Notes under the pieces: generated by a model
Database searches by the model: none
What the model saw: the letters and a program-made list of their open reading frames with translations, nothing else
What the model was told of the DNA's origin: nothing
Position numbers and translations under genes: made by a program
In this document: positions 23,895 through 33,136 of the stretch, in pieces
How the letters are laid out: each line of letters opens with the position of its first letter
How positions within the stretch are numbered: the first letter of the stretch is position 1
From: an uncultured Lachnospiraceae bacterium
GTDB lineage: Bacteria; Bacillota; Clostridia; Lachnospirales; Lachnospiraceae
DNA: 52,733 nucleotides
Assembly (NCBI GenBank): GCA_947650155.1
Contig: CANSUS010000023.1
Location: 1-52,733, forward strand
Reading direction: 5' to 3'

Positions 23895-26273
23895 ATGTAT
23901 TTAAACATGCTAAAAAAAGATTTAAAACGAAAAAGGACCATGAATATGATTCTTCTATTATTTATGATCCTTGCCACAATGTTTGTATCGTCAAGTGTAA
24001 ATAACATTTTAAATGTTACCAAGGCGTTGGACAGTTACTTTGAAATGGCAGATGTACCTGATTATTTTGCGGCTGTCATGAATAGAAATTGTGCTGTTGA
24101 CATTGATGAAACGGTAAGCCTGGCGAGTGCGGTAGATCGCTATGCAACGGAAGACGTATTGTTTTTGTCGCCCGAAAATTTTATCTATGAGGACGAGGAT
24201 ATTGTTGTCGATGGTACGAATCTGGTTCAAAGCGACATTTGTATGAATTTTTTTCTTTCCGATGGCAGTACCCTTGAAACGGTCAGGCAGGGCGAGTTTT
24301 ATATGCAGGAGGGTGAGGCGGATGCGCTCGGGGTTGATGTGGGCGACAAGCTTACCATAGAATTAAACGGTGTGCGCCGTGAATTTGTTCTTGCGGATAA
24401 AATAAAGGACGCGCTTTTGGGTTCACAGCAGGTAACGTTTTACCGCTATATCATAAGTAAAGAGGATTTTGAGCGTTTCCTTTCCGCAGAAAATACGGAA
24501 AGATATTACGGCGGTAAGTCTGTTTATATCTATTCTTCCGATATGGAAAAGGTTCTGCCACAGATCAAACCGATTGTAGAGAACAGCGTTCTTACAATGG
24601 ACAGAGCTCTTATGAAATACTTATATGTTTTTGACATGATCGTGGTAGGGATTCTGCTTATCGTAAGCATGATTCTTATTATAACAGCATTTGCAGTTTT
24701 ACGTTTTACTATTTCCTTTACACTTTCCGAGGAATTTCGTGAAATCGGAGTCATGAAGGCGATTGGCATCGGCAATTTCAAAATCCGGGGATTATACCTT
24801 GTGAAATATATAGGGCTTTCTGCAATCGGTGCGGCGATTGGCCTGACTTTAAGTTTCCCCTTCGGTAAAATGCTTATGAGCGTTTCTTCGCAGAACATGA
24901 TTATCGGAAATCAAAGTCCGATTTTGGTAAACATTGTTTGTGCTGTTCTTGTCGTAGCGGTAATTTTATGGTTCTGCTATGGCTGTACAGGCAAGGTTAA
25001 GAAATTGACACCCATTGACGCGATCAGAAACGGCCAGACAGGGGAACGTTTCCGCAAAAAGAGCCTTATGAGTTTAGGGAAATCCAAGCTGTCGATGGCG
25101 CCTTTCCTTGCACTGAATGATATTGTAAGCAGTCCACGGCGTTACAGCATTATCACACTTACATTCTTTTTATGTCTGTCTCTTCTGCTGATACTTTCGG
25201 CAACGGTTTCTACCATAAACAGCGGCAGTCTTGCCGCATCACTTGGATGGGCGGACTGCGATGTCTATCTGGACAGTAAAATCATTGCGGAATGTATGAT
25301 GGAAGACGGACACGAAAAGCTTGAAAAGCACCTTGACGAAATGGAACAGACGCTTGCAGAACATGGCATTCCCGCAAAATGCTATCAGGAAATCACATTT
25401 ATGCTGCCCGTATCCTTCGGAGAAAACGAGAGCAATATTTGTATCTATCAAGGCACAGGCTCCACAATGGATATGTATGAATACACGGCAGGAACAGCGC
25501 CGCAGAATACAGATGAAATCGCGATAACACGGATTGCCGCGGATAAGCTGAACGCAACGATTGGTGATACCGTTACGATAAAAACCATTGACGGAGATAA
25601 GGAATATATCATTTCGGCGTTTTTCCAGTCTTTTAACATGGCGGGCAGCGATATCAGGCTTCACACCGATGCGTACATCAATTATGTTCAGGCAGTGAGC
25701 GGCGGCAATACACAGATCACCTTTACGGATCATCCTGACCGCAAGCTGTCAAGCTGGGATATTGAACGGAGAATAGAAGAAATTCAGAGGATTTTTCCCG
25801 ATTATGGAAATATGAGAACCTGCGCCGAAGCAGTAGCGGATATGGTCGGTATCGCGGGAGCTCTTGAAGCGGTAAAATCCCTTGTGGCTGTTTTCACAAT
25901 CGTATTAGCTGCACTCATAACCGTACTGATGGAGCGCTCTTTTATCGCAAAGGAGCAGGGCGAAATCGCGCTCATGAAAGCCATAGGCACACGAAACGGA
26001 AAGATTTATGCATACCACACATTGCGATTTACATTTGTGGGAATGACTGCGGTAATTATGGGGGAAATTTTTGCAATACCGCTTACGCACTTATGTTTTG
26101 ACCCCATTTTTAAAATGGCGGGTATGGAGCTTGCACCCGCTTACGTTATCAATCCTGTTGAAATGTATCTGATTTTCCCTGTTGTCATTCTTGTCACAAC
26201 AACTGTCAGTGCATTTTTGACCGCGCTTTACACAAGGAAAATCAAGGCTTCCGACACTGCGAACATTGAGTAA
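23895..26273 (+). CDS. ABC transporter permease, FtsX-like (large, two FtsX blocks)
   Basis: The ATG at 23895 follows GAGAGGAGT; an earlier in-frame ATG at 23868 has no site. The 792-residue protein has a first membrane segment at about 18-40, a large extracytoplasmic domain (about 40-240), three membrane segments with the FtsX signature (EEFREIGVMKAIGIGN, about 285-300), a central segment pair, a second extracytoplasmic domain (about 440-660), and a second FtsX block (QGEIALMKAIGTRNGK near 700). This is the MacB/LolC-like mechanotransmission type, with the 10-segment arrangement of peptide-handling exporters. The ATPase gene follows after 60 bases. Probable role: exporting or detaching a peptide or lipid-targeting antibiotic, under the upstream two-component system. 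Confidence 0.9.
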   Translation: MYLNMLKKDLKRKRTMNMILLLFMILATMFVSSSVNNILNVTKALDSYFEMADVPDYFAAVMNRNCAVDIDETVSLASAVDRYATEDVLFLSPENFIYEDEDIVVDGTNLVQSDICMNFFLSDGSTLETVRQGEFYMQEGEADALGVDVGDKLTIELNGVRREFVLADKIKDALLGSQQVTFYRYIISKEDFERFLSAENTERYYGGKSVYIYSSDMEKVLPQIKPIVENSVLTMDRALMKYLYVFDMIVVGILLIVSMILIITAFAVLRFTISFTLSEEFREIGVMKAIGIGNFKIRGLYLVKYIGLSAIGAAIGLTLSFPFGKMLMSVSSQNMIIGNQSPILVNIVCAVLVVAVILWFCYGCTGKVKKLTPIDAIRNGQTGERFRKKSLMSLGKSKLSMAPFLALNDIVSSPRRYSIITLTFFLCLSLLLILSATVSTINSGSLAASLGWADCDVYLDSKIIAECMMEDGHEKLEKHLDEMEQTLAEHGIPAKCYQEITFMLPVSFGENESNICIYQGTGSTMDMYEYTAGTAPQNTDEIAITRIAADKLNATIGDTVTIKTIDGDKEYIISAFFQSFNMAGSDIRLHTDAYINYVQAVSGGNTQITFTDHPDRKLSSWDIERRIEEIQRIFPDYGNMRTCAEAVADMVGIAGALEAVKSLVAVFTIVLAALITVLMERSFIAKEQGEIALMKAIGTRNGKIYAYHTLRFTFVGMTAVIMGEIFAIPLTHLCFDPIFKMAGMELAPAYVINPVEMYLIFPVVILVTTTVSAFLTALYTRKIKASDTANIE

Positions 26274-26333
26274 CTTCAAATCAAATTTTAAGATTAAATA
26301 TTAGAAATCAATAGATTAAGAAAGGAACCAATT

Positions 26334-27095
26334 ATGAATATCTTAGAAGTAAAAGACCTCTGCAAAACATATATCGTAAACAAACGCCAGAACAACGTTT
26401 TGAAAAATGTAAACTTTACCGTTTCTGAAGGCGAAATGGTAGCCGTTATGGGGCCGTCTGGTTCGGGTAAATCAACTCTCCTGTATGCCGTTTCGAGCAT
26501 GGATTCCATTAGCGCAGGCGAAGTAAAATTCTGTGGAAAGAACATTGCAGAAATGGGTGAAAAGAAGCTTGCAGACTTACGTCTTGATGAAATGGGCTTT
26601 ATCTTTCAGCAGATGTATATGCTTAAAAATCTGACCGTTCTCGACAATATTATTCTTCCTGCGGTACAATCTGATAAGAATACCGAAACACGTAAGGAAA
26701 CGGTCCGGCGTGGACAGGATTTAATGCGTAAGCTGGGTATTATTGATATTGTCGATAACGATATCAATGAAGTTTCAGGAGGGCAGCTTCAGAGGGCCTG
26801 CATCTGCAGGAGTATGATTAATATGCCCAAGGTCTTATTTGCGGACGAGCCTACGGGAGCTTTGAACAGAACTGCGTCAAATGAGGTAATGGAGGAACTG
26901 GTAAAGTTAAACGAAGAAGGAACAACGATTATGATGGTAACCCATGATGCAAAGGTAGCCGCAAAGTGTTCCAGAGTGTTGTATATTGTAGATGGTAACA
27001 TTAAGGGCGAGTATATAAGTCCTAAAGACATAGGAGTAAAAGAGAAGGACAGGGAGAGATTATTAAATAACTGGTTATTGGATCTGGGATGGTAA
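26334..27095 (+). CDS. ABC transporter ATP-binding protein (MacB/LolD type)
   Basis: The 253-residue ATPase has an AAGGAAC ribosome site. Walker A is GPSGSGKST, the Q-loop lies in FIFQQMYML, the signature is EVSGGQLQRA, Walker B is KVLFADEPTGAL and the switch His is in MMVTHDAKVA. It belongs to the subfamily that drives FtsX-like permeases. The last 30 residues (VKEKDRERLLNNWLLDLGW) extend a little past the usual end. It forms a two-gene operon with the permease and is followed by a terminator. Confidence 0.93.
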   Translation: MNILEVKDLCKTYIVNKRQNNVLKNVNFTVSEGEMVAVMGPSGSGKSTLLYAVSSMDSISAGEVKFCGKNIAEMGEKKLADLRLDEMGFIFQQMYMLKNLTVLDNIILPAVQSDKNTETRKETVRRGQDLMRKLGIIDIVDNDINEVSGGQLQRACICRSMINMPKVLFADEPTGALNRTASNEVMEELVKLNEEGTTIMMVTHDAKVAAKCSRVLYIVDGNIKGEYISPKDIGVKEKDRERLLNNWLLDLGW

Positions 27096-27124
27096 GTAAA
27101 TTTTTCCTGACAATATCGGAATAC

Positions 27125-27153
27125 AAAAATGTAAACTGCAGGTTTACATTTTT
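27125..27153 (+). terminator. Terminator of the ABC exporter operon
   Basis: AAAAATGTAAAC and GTTTACATTTTT form a perfect 12-bp stem around TGCAG, 30 bases after the ATPase stop. The A and T tails would let it work on both strands. Confidence 0.75.
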
Positions 27154-27265
27154 CCTATAAATAGCACTTCACGTATGGTAGCGTTGGCGTTACGATTTTG
27201 TCAAAATGAACATAATCGATCGATGGTAAACAGTAAAAAATTTTAAGACGGCACGGGAGGTTAAA

Positions 27266-28003
27266 ATGAGTTTAGGAAAAAATATTCAATTTTTGAGGAA
27301 ACAACAGAAGGTGACGCAGGAACAGCTGGCGGAGAGAATGTCCGTATCCCGCCAGACCATATCAAAATGGGAGGCGGACGAGGTGACTCCTGAGTTAAAT
27401 AAGCTGATAGATTTAAGCGATATGTTTGCCTGTAATCTGGATAATCTGGTACGGGAAAATATGGAAGTGCAAGAGGGTATTTATTCGGAAATTATGATAA
27501 AAACAGTAAAACCATTCAGGATGGCACGATATGTTATGGTTACCCCAAATCCAGAGGACAATGTTAATACTTATTTGGACACGTGGGCGCAGAAATCAGG
27601 ACTTTTAAACAGGAAACCGGATGCAAAAAAAATTGGATGGGATTTCCCATATGTATCTATGGAACTGCAGAATCGCTTCGGGTTGAGAGGATATGTGGCA
27701 GCATATATTTTACCGGAGGGATTTGAAACAGAATATCCGGGAGTAGAGTTTGCAGATCAGGCAGAAGCGGATTATGCTGTAATTACAATATACGATCCGT
27801 TTTCGGCAGCATTTGAGCGTATTCCGAACGGATATAAACGCATTATGGAGTATTTGCAGGCCAATGGTTTTAAAGAAAAACCTAAGAAAGATGTTCTAGC
27901 CTGTTTTGAATATGTTTATGAAAAAGACGGAGTAACCTGCATGGATGTGTACATCCATGTAGACAGTGTTTCCAAAACGGAGGCATTCACTAATTTTTCG
28001 TAA
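27266..28003 (+). CDS. XRE regulator fused to a GyrI-like ligand-binding domain
   Basis: The 245-residue protein follows GGGAGG. Residues 1-65 are an XRE helix-turn-helix (GKNIQFLRKQQKVTQEQLAERMSVSRQTISKWE). Residues about 75-240 look like the SOUL/GyrI effector-binding fold found behind AraC and MerR domains (KPFRMARYVMV, IGWDFPYVSMELQ, CFEYVYEKDGVTCMDVYIHV). It should bind a small molecule or drug through the C-terminal domain. A paralogue with the same layout lies at 44434-45129. The next gene (C39-like) starts 47 bases downstream and may be its target. Confidence 0.85.
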   Translation: MSLGKNIQFLRKQQKVTQEQLAERMSVSRQTISKWEADEVTPELNKLIDLSDMFACNLDNLVRENMEVQEGIYSEIMIKTVKPFRMARYVMVTPNPEDNVNTYLDTWAQKSGLLNRKPDAKKIGWDFPYVSMELQNRFGLRGYVAAYILPEGFETEYPGVEFADQAEADYAVITIYDPFSAAFERIPNGYKRIMEYLQANGFKEKPKKDVLACFEYVYEKDGVTCMDVYIHVDSVSKTEAFTNFS

Positions 28004-28050
28004 AACATTTTTGGGGGAACAGAAATAAGGAAAAATTTTGGGAGGCTCTT

Positions 28051-28407
28051 ATGAAACTTATTATGCAAAACAGTTCTTTAACCTGCGGACAGGCATGTAT
28101 TGCCATGATCGCAGATAAAACAATAGAGACGGTAATTCATGACATGAAAACGGATGGTCCGACAAGTATTGGACAGCTGATAGATATTTTAGACAGTTAT
28201 GAAATTCCGCATGCAGAAAAAAACACACGGATATCAAAGAAAAATCCGAAACCCTATCCGTTTTCCATCTTGACGGTTCATATGAATGCAGGATATACAC
28301 ATTGGATATTGCTGTATGATGGAAAATATTATGACCCGGAGTTTGGACTGATCGAAGGGGAGTATACTTTCGGAAAAATCACTTCGTTTTTAGGTATTAT
28401 GAAATAA
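28051..28407 (+). CDS. Stand-alone C39-like cysteine peptidase domain protein
   Basis: The 118-residue protein follows GGGAGG at good spacing. It has the papain-like C39 pattern: C12 in SLTCGQACIAMI, H84 in GYTHWILLYDG and D95 in YYDPEFG, spaced as in bacteriocin leader peptidases and Peptidase_C39_2 proteins. There is no signal peptide or membrane segment, and no transporter domain is fused. It could process a small peptide inside the cell or be a non-proteolytic relative. It lies just after an XRE/GyrI regulator and before a terminator, so it ends that transcript. Confidence 0.78.
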   Translation: MKLIMQNSSLTCGQACIAMIADKTIETVIHDMKTDGPTSIGQLIDILDSYEIPHAEKNTRISKKNPKPYPFSILTVHMNAGYTHWILLYDGKYYDPEFGLIEGEYTFGKITSFLGIMK

Positions 28408-28467
28408 GATGCTTTCGGAAGAAATAAAAACTTTGAAGAACCATAAAAAAGTCAAGCCGCTGTTTGT

Positions 28468-28510
28468 AAGCCCCGCTTGTGTGAAAGTGTCACATGGGCG
28501 GGGCTTTTTT
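28468..28510 (+). terminator. Terminator between the C39-like and MATE genes
   Basis: AAGCCCCGC and GCGGGGCTT form a 9-bp GC-rich stem with further inner pairing, followed by six T. It ends plus-strand transcripts and lies just downstream of the convergent MATE gene. Confidence 0.85.
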
Positions 28511-28514
28511 AATT

Positions 28515-29852
28515 TCACAATGTCTGCATCCATTTCTTCTGTCTGAAGATGACCAATGAAATAATCAAACGTATGCATTCTTCCATAGATAAAACAAAAT
28601 AGACTGCCGCTATGGGTAAATGGAAAACGAAAGCGGTTAACAGTCCAAGCGGTACGCCAAATAGCCATGTACCGATTATGTCGATCCACAATACAAAAGT
28701 TGTCTTTCCGCCACTTCTTAAAATTCCGCCTAAAATCATGTTCTGCACTTTTACAGGCGCTACAAGAGCATAGGCTGTGAGCAGATACCTTGTCGTCTGC
28801 TTTACGTCATCTTCCACATTAAAAATCAACACATAGTATTTTTTAAATGCAAATACCAATACCGACAACAGGATGGAACAGGCAAATCCTGTATACATCA
28901 GTCTTTTAGAGTCCTGATAAGCGCGTTCCCTATCATCAGCTCCCAGTCTTTTTCCGATCATTACTCCGGCGGCCTGTGATACGCCGCTTAATGCGCCTAT
29001 TACCAATGCCTGTAAAGGATTCGTTAATGTCATGGCGGCAAAGGCTTTTGTTCCTACATGACCGTAAATGGACGCATATACATTTTCTCCAAGGCTCCAG
29101 AAAAATTCACACACAAGCAATGGCATTAAAATAACCGCATACTGTTTCATAGAAACCTTGTCCATGCTGATTTCAAATGGAATTTTCCATGTGTTTTTCC
29201 GGTATAAGAAGAAAAAGAATATAACGGTAAGTATACAGCCCGATAACTGTGATATTACAGATGCCCATGCAGCTCCCTTTACACCCATTGCCGGCAAACC
29301 TGCTTTTCCAAATATCAGGATATAATTTAAGACGGTATTTGCTATACTGGCAAAAATACCCCCATATAAGGGAACCTTTGCTGCCCGGACGCATCTAAGA
29401 TACACGGAAAGAATTGACGTAACTGCTACAGGCAGAAAACTGAGCGCATATATCCTGAGATATTCCACTCCTTTTTGTATTGCGGTTCCGTCATTCGTAT
29501 ACAGCCCTAAAATCCGGGACGGTATCATTGTACTTAATAAAGTAAAAACCGCTGCCAATATTAAGGAAACTGCTAAATTTGTATAAAAACTCCTTCCTGT
29601 TTCTTTATCGTCTTTTTTCCCTATGTACTGTGCTATCATAATGCCCGCTACAGATGCAGCAGCTGCAATCATTACGGAATAAATAGACGCAAACTTTCCT
29701 CCCAATCCGATGCCTGTGATACTGGTACTTCCAAGCTGCCCCGTCATAAGCTGGTCTACTACAGAAAAGGAAGACTGCATCAGGCATTGTAATGTTACGG
29801 GAATTGCGATCTGAAACAGTTCCTTTTGAAATTCTTTCTTTTCTTTATTCAT
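28515..29852 (-). CDS. MATE family efflux transporter
   Basis: I start at ATG 29852, which has GGGAG six bases upstream. The 445-residue protein has twelve membrane segments and the MATE features: FQIAIPVTLQCLMQSSFSVVDQLMTGQLG at the start, an internal duplication, and MTLTNPLQALVIGALSGVSQAAGVMIG at the second half. It belongs to the NorM/DinF-like group that exports cationic drugs or metabolites using sodium or protons. It is monocistronic, convergent with the C39-like gene; the LacI gene lies upstream on the same strand. Confidence 0.93.
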   Translation of the reverse strand: MNKEKKEFQKELFQIAIPVTLQCLMQSSFSVVDQLMTGQLGSTSITGIGLGGKFASIYSVMIAAAASVAGIMIAQYIGKKDDKETGRSFYTNLAVSLILAAVFTLLSTMIPSRILGLYTNDGTAIQKGVEYLRIYALSFLPVAVTSILSVYLRCVRAAKVPLYGGIFASIANTVLNYILIFGKAGLPAMGVKGAAWASVISQLSGCILTVIFFFFLYRKNTWKIPFEISMDKVSMKQYAVILMPLLVCEFFWSLGENVYASIYGHVGTKAFAAMTLTNPLQALVIGALSGVSQAAGVMIGKRLGADDRERAYQDSKRLMYTGFACSILLSVLVFAFKKYYVLIFNVEDDVKQTTRYLLTAYALVAPVKVQNMILGGILRSGGKTTFVLWIDIIGTWLFGVPLGLLTAFVFHLPIAAVYFVLSMEECIRLIISLVIFRQKKWMQTL

Positions 29853-29953
29853 CTTTGCTCCCATCCGTCCGTTTTAGCGGACACTCATTTGTAATAATAA
29901 TAAAATGAGCTTTGATAAATAGCAAAGGTTAAACGCATAACCCATGACAAAAT

Positions 29954-30979
29954 TCAGGCGTATTCTTTGTGCATTTTTATATTGCATACGCTGTCACGTT
30001 CTATTAAAGTTACAGGAAGTATCACATTTTTATTCGTGCAGTATCCATTTTTTAACTGATTCAACATTTTAACTGCTAAGGCTGCCCTTTGCCTGTTATC
30101 CTGTTTTATTGTGGTAAGCGGAGGTATAAATTTTTCACATTCCCGCACATTATCAAATCCAATTACCGATATATTTTCAGGAACGGACAGCCCCACACTT
30201 TTCAGAAATCGAATAAAATCCATTGCATAATAATCAGACACTGCGAAGATTGCCGAGTATTTTTTTATTTCTTCTAAATGCTCCATGTAAAAAAGGGTGC
30301 GCGTATCCTGCTCCATAGGAATAATCATAAGCTCTGCATCTGAAATCTCACTTTTTAATCCCTTAAATCTTTCCATATCCATGCAGATATTATTATCCGA
30401 TATGCAAAGCACAGCCCTATGTCCCCTGCTTTTCAGATAACGTCCGGCCTGTACCCCGCCATCAAAGTGATCGACCTCAATATTTACAAGATTTCCGGTA
30501 CTTTCCATATATCCGTCATAGACCACAAACGGAATATGCATTTGTTCCCTCAATTTTTTATAATCCTGTTCACAATAGCCGATCAGCACCATGCCTTCCA
30601 TATTCCACATGGAAGCAAACCTGGGAATTTCATTCCATTGATCAGTAATTTTAAGCATAAGAAATTTTCCTTCCTGTTCGATCTCTTTTGCCAGTGCGTT
30701 TACCGATGCGGAAATAAACTGATCCTCCAGTGTGTGTCCTTCGTATTTTTCATGATCGTTGATCACTACTCCGATTATTTTAGAATCGTTTTGTGCCAAG
30801 AGTATTCCTGCCATACTTGGAATGTACTGTCTTTCTTCCAAAAGCTGTTGTACACGTTTCACGGTTTCGTCTGATATTTTCTTTGTCTTCCCATGAATCA
30901 CATTTGACACGGTAGCAGTACTTACTCCCAGTTCCTCGGCAAGATCGACGATTCTGACTCTTTCGTTTTCCATATGCAT
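29954..30979 (-). CDS. LacI family transcriptional regulator
   Basis: The start is ATG 30979 right after GGGAGGAGGA; ATG 30973 two codons on is equally possible. Sequence further upstream in frame has no ribosome site and is not coding. The N-terminal helix-turn-helix is classical (VRIVDLAEELGVSTATVSNVI), and the sugar-binding periplasmic-type domain follows (GVQAGRYLKSRGH, FAVSDYYAMDFIRFL, SVIGFDNVRECEKFIPPLTTI). It probably controls itself and the divergent TraX-like gene, since a palindrome lies beside that gene's promoter. Confidence 0.92.
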   Translation of the reverse strand: MHMENERVRIVDLAEELGVSTATVSNVIHGKTKKISDETVKRVQQLLEERQYIPSMAGILLAQNDSKIIGVVINDHEKYEGHTLEDQFISASVNALAKEIEQEGKFLMLKITDQWNEIPRFASMWNMEGMVLIGYCEQDYKKLREQMHIPFVVYDGYMESTGNLVNIEVDHFDGGVQAGRYLKSRGHRAVLCISDNNICMDMERFKGLKSEISDAELMIIPMEQDTRTLFYMEHLEEIKKYSAIFAVSDYYAMDFIRFLKSVGLSVPENISVIGFDNVRECEKFIPPLTTIKQDNRQRAALAVKMLNQLKNGYCTNKNVILPVTLIERDSVCNIKMHKEYA

Positions 30980-31100
30980 TCCTCCTCCCTCTTTATAATG
31001 ACTGATGGTGCATTCACTCTCTGTTGTATAGTATATCTTACGGTCTTTCAAAATGGTATGCTTATATTTTACAATATAATATACCGGGAAAACAGTAACG

Positions 31101-31121
31101 TACAGGCGTAATCCGCCTGTA
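31101..31121. promoter_or_regulatory. Palindrome beside the traX-like promoter, candidate LacI-family operator
   Basis: TACAGGCG and CGCCTGTA flank a 5-base centre. The repeat ends 7 bases upstream of the -35 element at 31128 and lies between the divergent LacI and TraX-like genes. LacI-family sites are palindromes of about this size. Confidence 0.45.
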
Positions 31122-31127
31122 GAAAAG

Positions 31128-31156
31128 TTGAAAAACCGTAATGTCCGTGCTACAAT
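31128..31156 (+). promoter_or_regulatory. Promoter of the TraX-like gene
   Basis: TTGAAA (31128-31133) and TACAAT (31151-31156) are spaced 17 bases apart, about 70 bases before the ATG at 31226. Confidence 0.6.
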
Positions 31157-31225
31157 AGCTAAGGCTGACTGAAAGATCTTTTGAAGAGTAGAAGCGAACA
31201 TTGCCGTAAAGGAGAATAGTAAAAA

Positions 31226-31987
31226 ATGGAAAATACACTTATAAAACCGGTAAACCGGGGATGTTTGAATAGAAATCAGATAAAATATATCGTTATAATC
31301 GCTATGCTGATAGATCATATCGCATGGGGTTTTGTGGATGCTGTCAATCCGTTTCTTGGTGCGTGCATGCACTTGATCGGACGGCTTACCGGACCAACAA
31401 TGGCTTATTTTGTTGGAGAAGGCTATTCCTATACCAAAGATGTCGGCAGATATCAGAAAAGACTTGCCCTTTTCGCTCTGATTTCCTGGCCGGCGTATGT
31501 ATACTTTGAATCCGGTTCGTTGGTTTTTTATTTTGAAAACGGGCATTTTATGATAAATCCTGTACAAAGCGTTATTTTTACGCTTTTCCTTGGTCTTAGC
31601 GCTATCAGAATATGGGAAAGCCCCAAGATGAAAAAACCGGTTAAGATCGTTTGTATTATTTTGTTATGTATGCTTTCCTGTATAGGAGACTGGGCAATTA
31701 TGGACGTACTGGGCTGTCTGTTTGTTCATATATACCGTAACAGACCAAAAGCCAAATGGACAGCCTTCACGCTGACATTTTTTATTCCCAATGCTTTGCT
31801 GATGATATTTGTCGGTTTTCATTCCGCATGGTTTCAGGCGGGTGTGCTGTTTGTCCCACTTATGCTCGGTTTTCTTTATAACGGACAATGCGGCAGTAAA
31901 GCAAAAATACATAAGTGGTTTTTCTATCTGTTCTATCCTGTACACTTAGTGGTATTAGGATTGCTAAAATGGATGATTCTGCGATAA
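31226..31987 (+). CDS. TraX family membrane protein (predicted acyltransferase)
   Basis: The 253-residue protein follows AAGGAG. It has about eight membrane segments. The N-terminus matches the TraX family: NQIKYIVIIAMLIDHIAWGF (the conserved MxxDH), then LIGRLTGPTMAYFVGEGY. TraX of F plasmid acetylates pilin, but most chromosomal Firmicute members lie outside conjugation loci and have unknown substrates. The acyltransferase-3 gene starts 60 bases downstream, so two membrane acyltransferase-like proteins are made together. Confidence 0.88.
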   Translation: MENTLIKPVNRGCLNRNQIKYIVIIAMLIDHIAWGFVDAVNPFLGACMHLIGRLTGPTMAYFVGEGYSYTKDVGRYQKRLALFALISWPAYVYFESGSLVFYFENGHFMINPVQSVIFTLFLGLSAIRIWESPKMKKPVKIVCIILLCMLSCIGDWAIMDVLGCLFVHIYRNRPKAKWTAFTLTFFIPNALLMIFVGFHSAWFQAGVLFVPLMLGFLYNGQCGSKAKIHKWFFYLFYPVHLVVLGLLKWMILR

Positions 31988-32047
31988 ATCCGGGCGGTGG
32001 AAGAATTTGTTTAAAGGAATATTATTGACGAGGGGCATGGAATAATT

Positions 32048-33112
32048 ATGCGAAAATACTATGTTGACAATATACGTTGGATTATCATTTTGCTTCTTGT
32101 TCCTTACCATGCGGCAATGGCATGGAATGTATGGGGAGAACCGAATTACATTTATTTTGAAAGCAATAAAATAATCAGCAGCATTGTTGTATTTTTTAGT
32201 CCGTATTTTATGCCGCTTATGTTTTTTATTGCAGGTATTTCCACAAGATTTGCGTTGCAAAAGCGGACAATCGGGCAATATATTTCGGAAAGAGCTAAAA
32301 AATTACTGATACCATTTATTTTTGGAACAGTGTTGATTATGCCGCCGATGACATATATTGCCGATCAATTTAATTATGGTTATCAGGGAAATTTCTTTCG
32401 GCATTATGCTGTTTTCTTTACGCGTTTTACTGATTTGACAGGCGCCGACGGCGGTTTTTCGGTTGGACAGTTTTGGTTTGTTTTGTATCTGTTTTTAATT
32501 TCACTTATTGCTGTTGGAATTATTTTATTACAAAGAAAAATAAGACATCCCCAAAATATGGATACGCCGCTTGTACCGATATGTCTTTGGGGATTACCGT
32601 TACCGCTTCTTAGCGGACTGCTTTCGATAGGCGGAAAAAGTCTTGCAGAATATACTTATGTTTTTCTTGTTGGTTACTATGTTTTCTCAAACGATGAAGT
32701 AATCAAAAAAGTAGAAAAATGGAAATGGATTTTCTTATGCATAGGTATAACAGCAACGGTTTTCAATGTATATATGTTTATTTGGTCAGACACGCAGCAC
32801 ACATTGTTAAATATGACTGCCAAATATGTATCGGAGTGGTTTATGATAAATTCCTTGTTAGGGATAGGTAAAAGGTATTTAAATTTTAATGGGAAAGTAT
32901 CAAAATATATGTCAAAAAGGTCTTATACTTTTTATATTTTTCATTTTATTTGGGTGGTATTGTTCCAATATCTTTTGTTTCATATTTGCGGTAATAATAT
33001 AATTTTACTATATGTTTTACCCGTGCTTTTGGCATATGGGGCAACATTGCTATGTTGTGAGATTTGTAACAGAGTACCTTTTTTTCTTTCCCCAGTACAA
33101 ATCGATAAATAA
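32048..33112 (+). CDS. Acyltransferase 3 family membrane protein (OafA/YrhL-like)
   Basis: The 354-residue protein has about ten membrane segments. The start RKYYVDNIRWIIILLLVPYHAAMAW carries the early His of the family, and FMPLMFFIAGISTRFALQKR and ERAKKLLIPFIFGT are family landmarks. Such proteins O-acetylate cell-surface glycans or lipids. GGCATGG is near the start but the ribosome site is weak. It is probably co-transcribed with the TraX-like gene. Confidence 0.9.
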   Translation: MRKYYVDNIRWIIILLLVPYHAAMAWNVWGEPNYIYFESNKIISSIVVFFSPYFMPLMFFIAGISTRFALQKRTIGQYISERAKKLLIPFIFGTVLIMPPMTYIADQFNYGYQGNFFRHYAVFFTRFTDLTGADGGFSVGQFWFVLYLFLISLIAVGIILLQRKIRHPQNMDTPLVPICLWGLPLPLLSGLLSIGGKSLAEYTYVFLVGYYVFSNDEVIKKVEKWKWIFLCIGITATVFNVYMFIWSDTQHTLLNMTAKYVSEWFMINSLLGIGKRYLNFNGKVSKYMSKRSYTFYIFHFIWVVLFQYLLFHICGNNIILLYVLPVLLAYGATLLCCEICNRVPFFLSPVQIDK

Positions 33113-33136
33113 GAATTCGTCACTGTTGAAATATAA

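Noticed and set aside
25239-25733. 164-codon minus-strand ORF inside the ABC permease gene
   Set aside because: Cys/His/Arg-rich antisense shadow; the permease reads through with clear FtsX blocks on both sides.
30980-31567. N-terminal extension of the LacI gene to 31567
   Set aside because: The true start at 30979 has an ideal ribosome site; the extension would cross the divergent promoter and the TraX-like gene.
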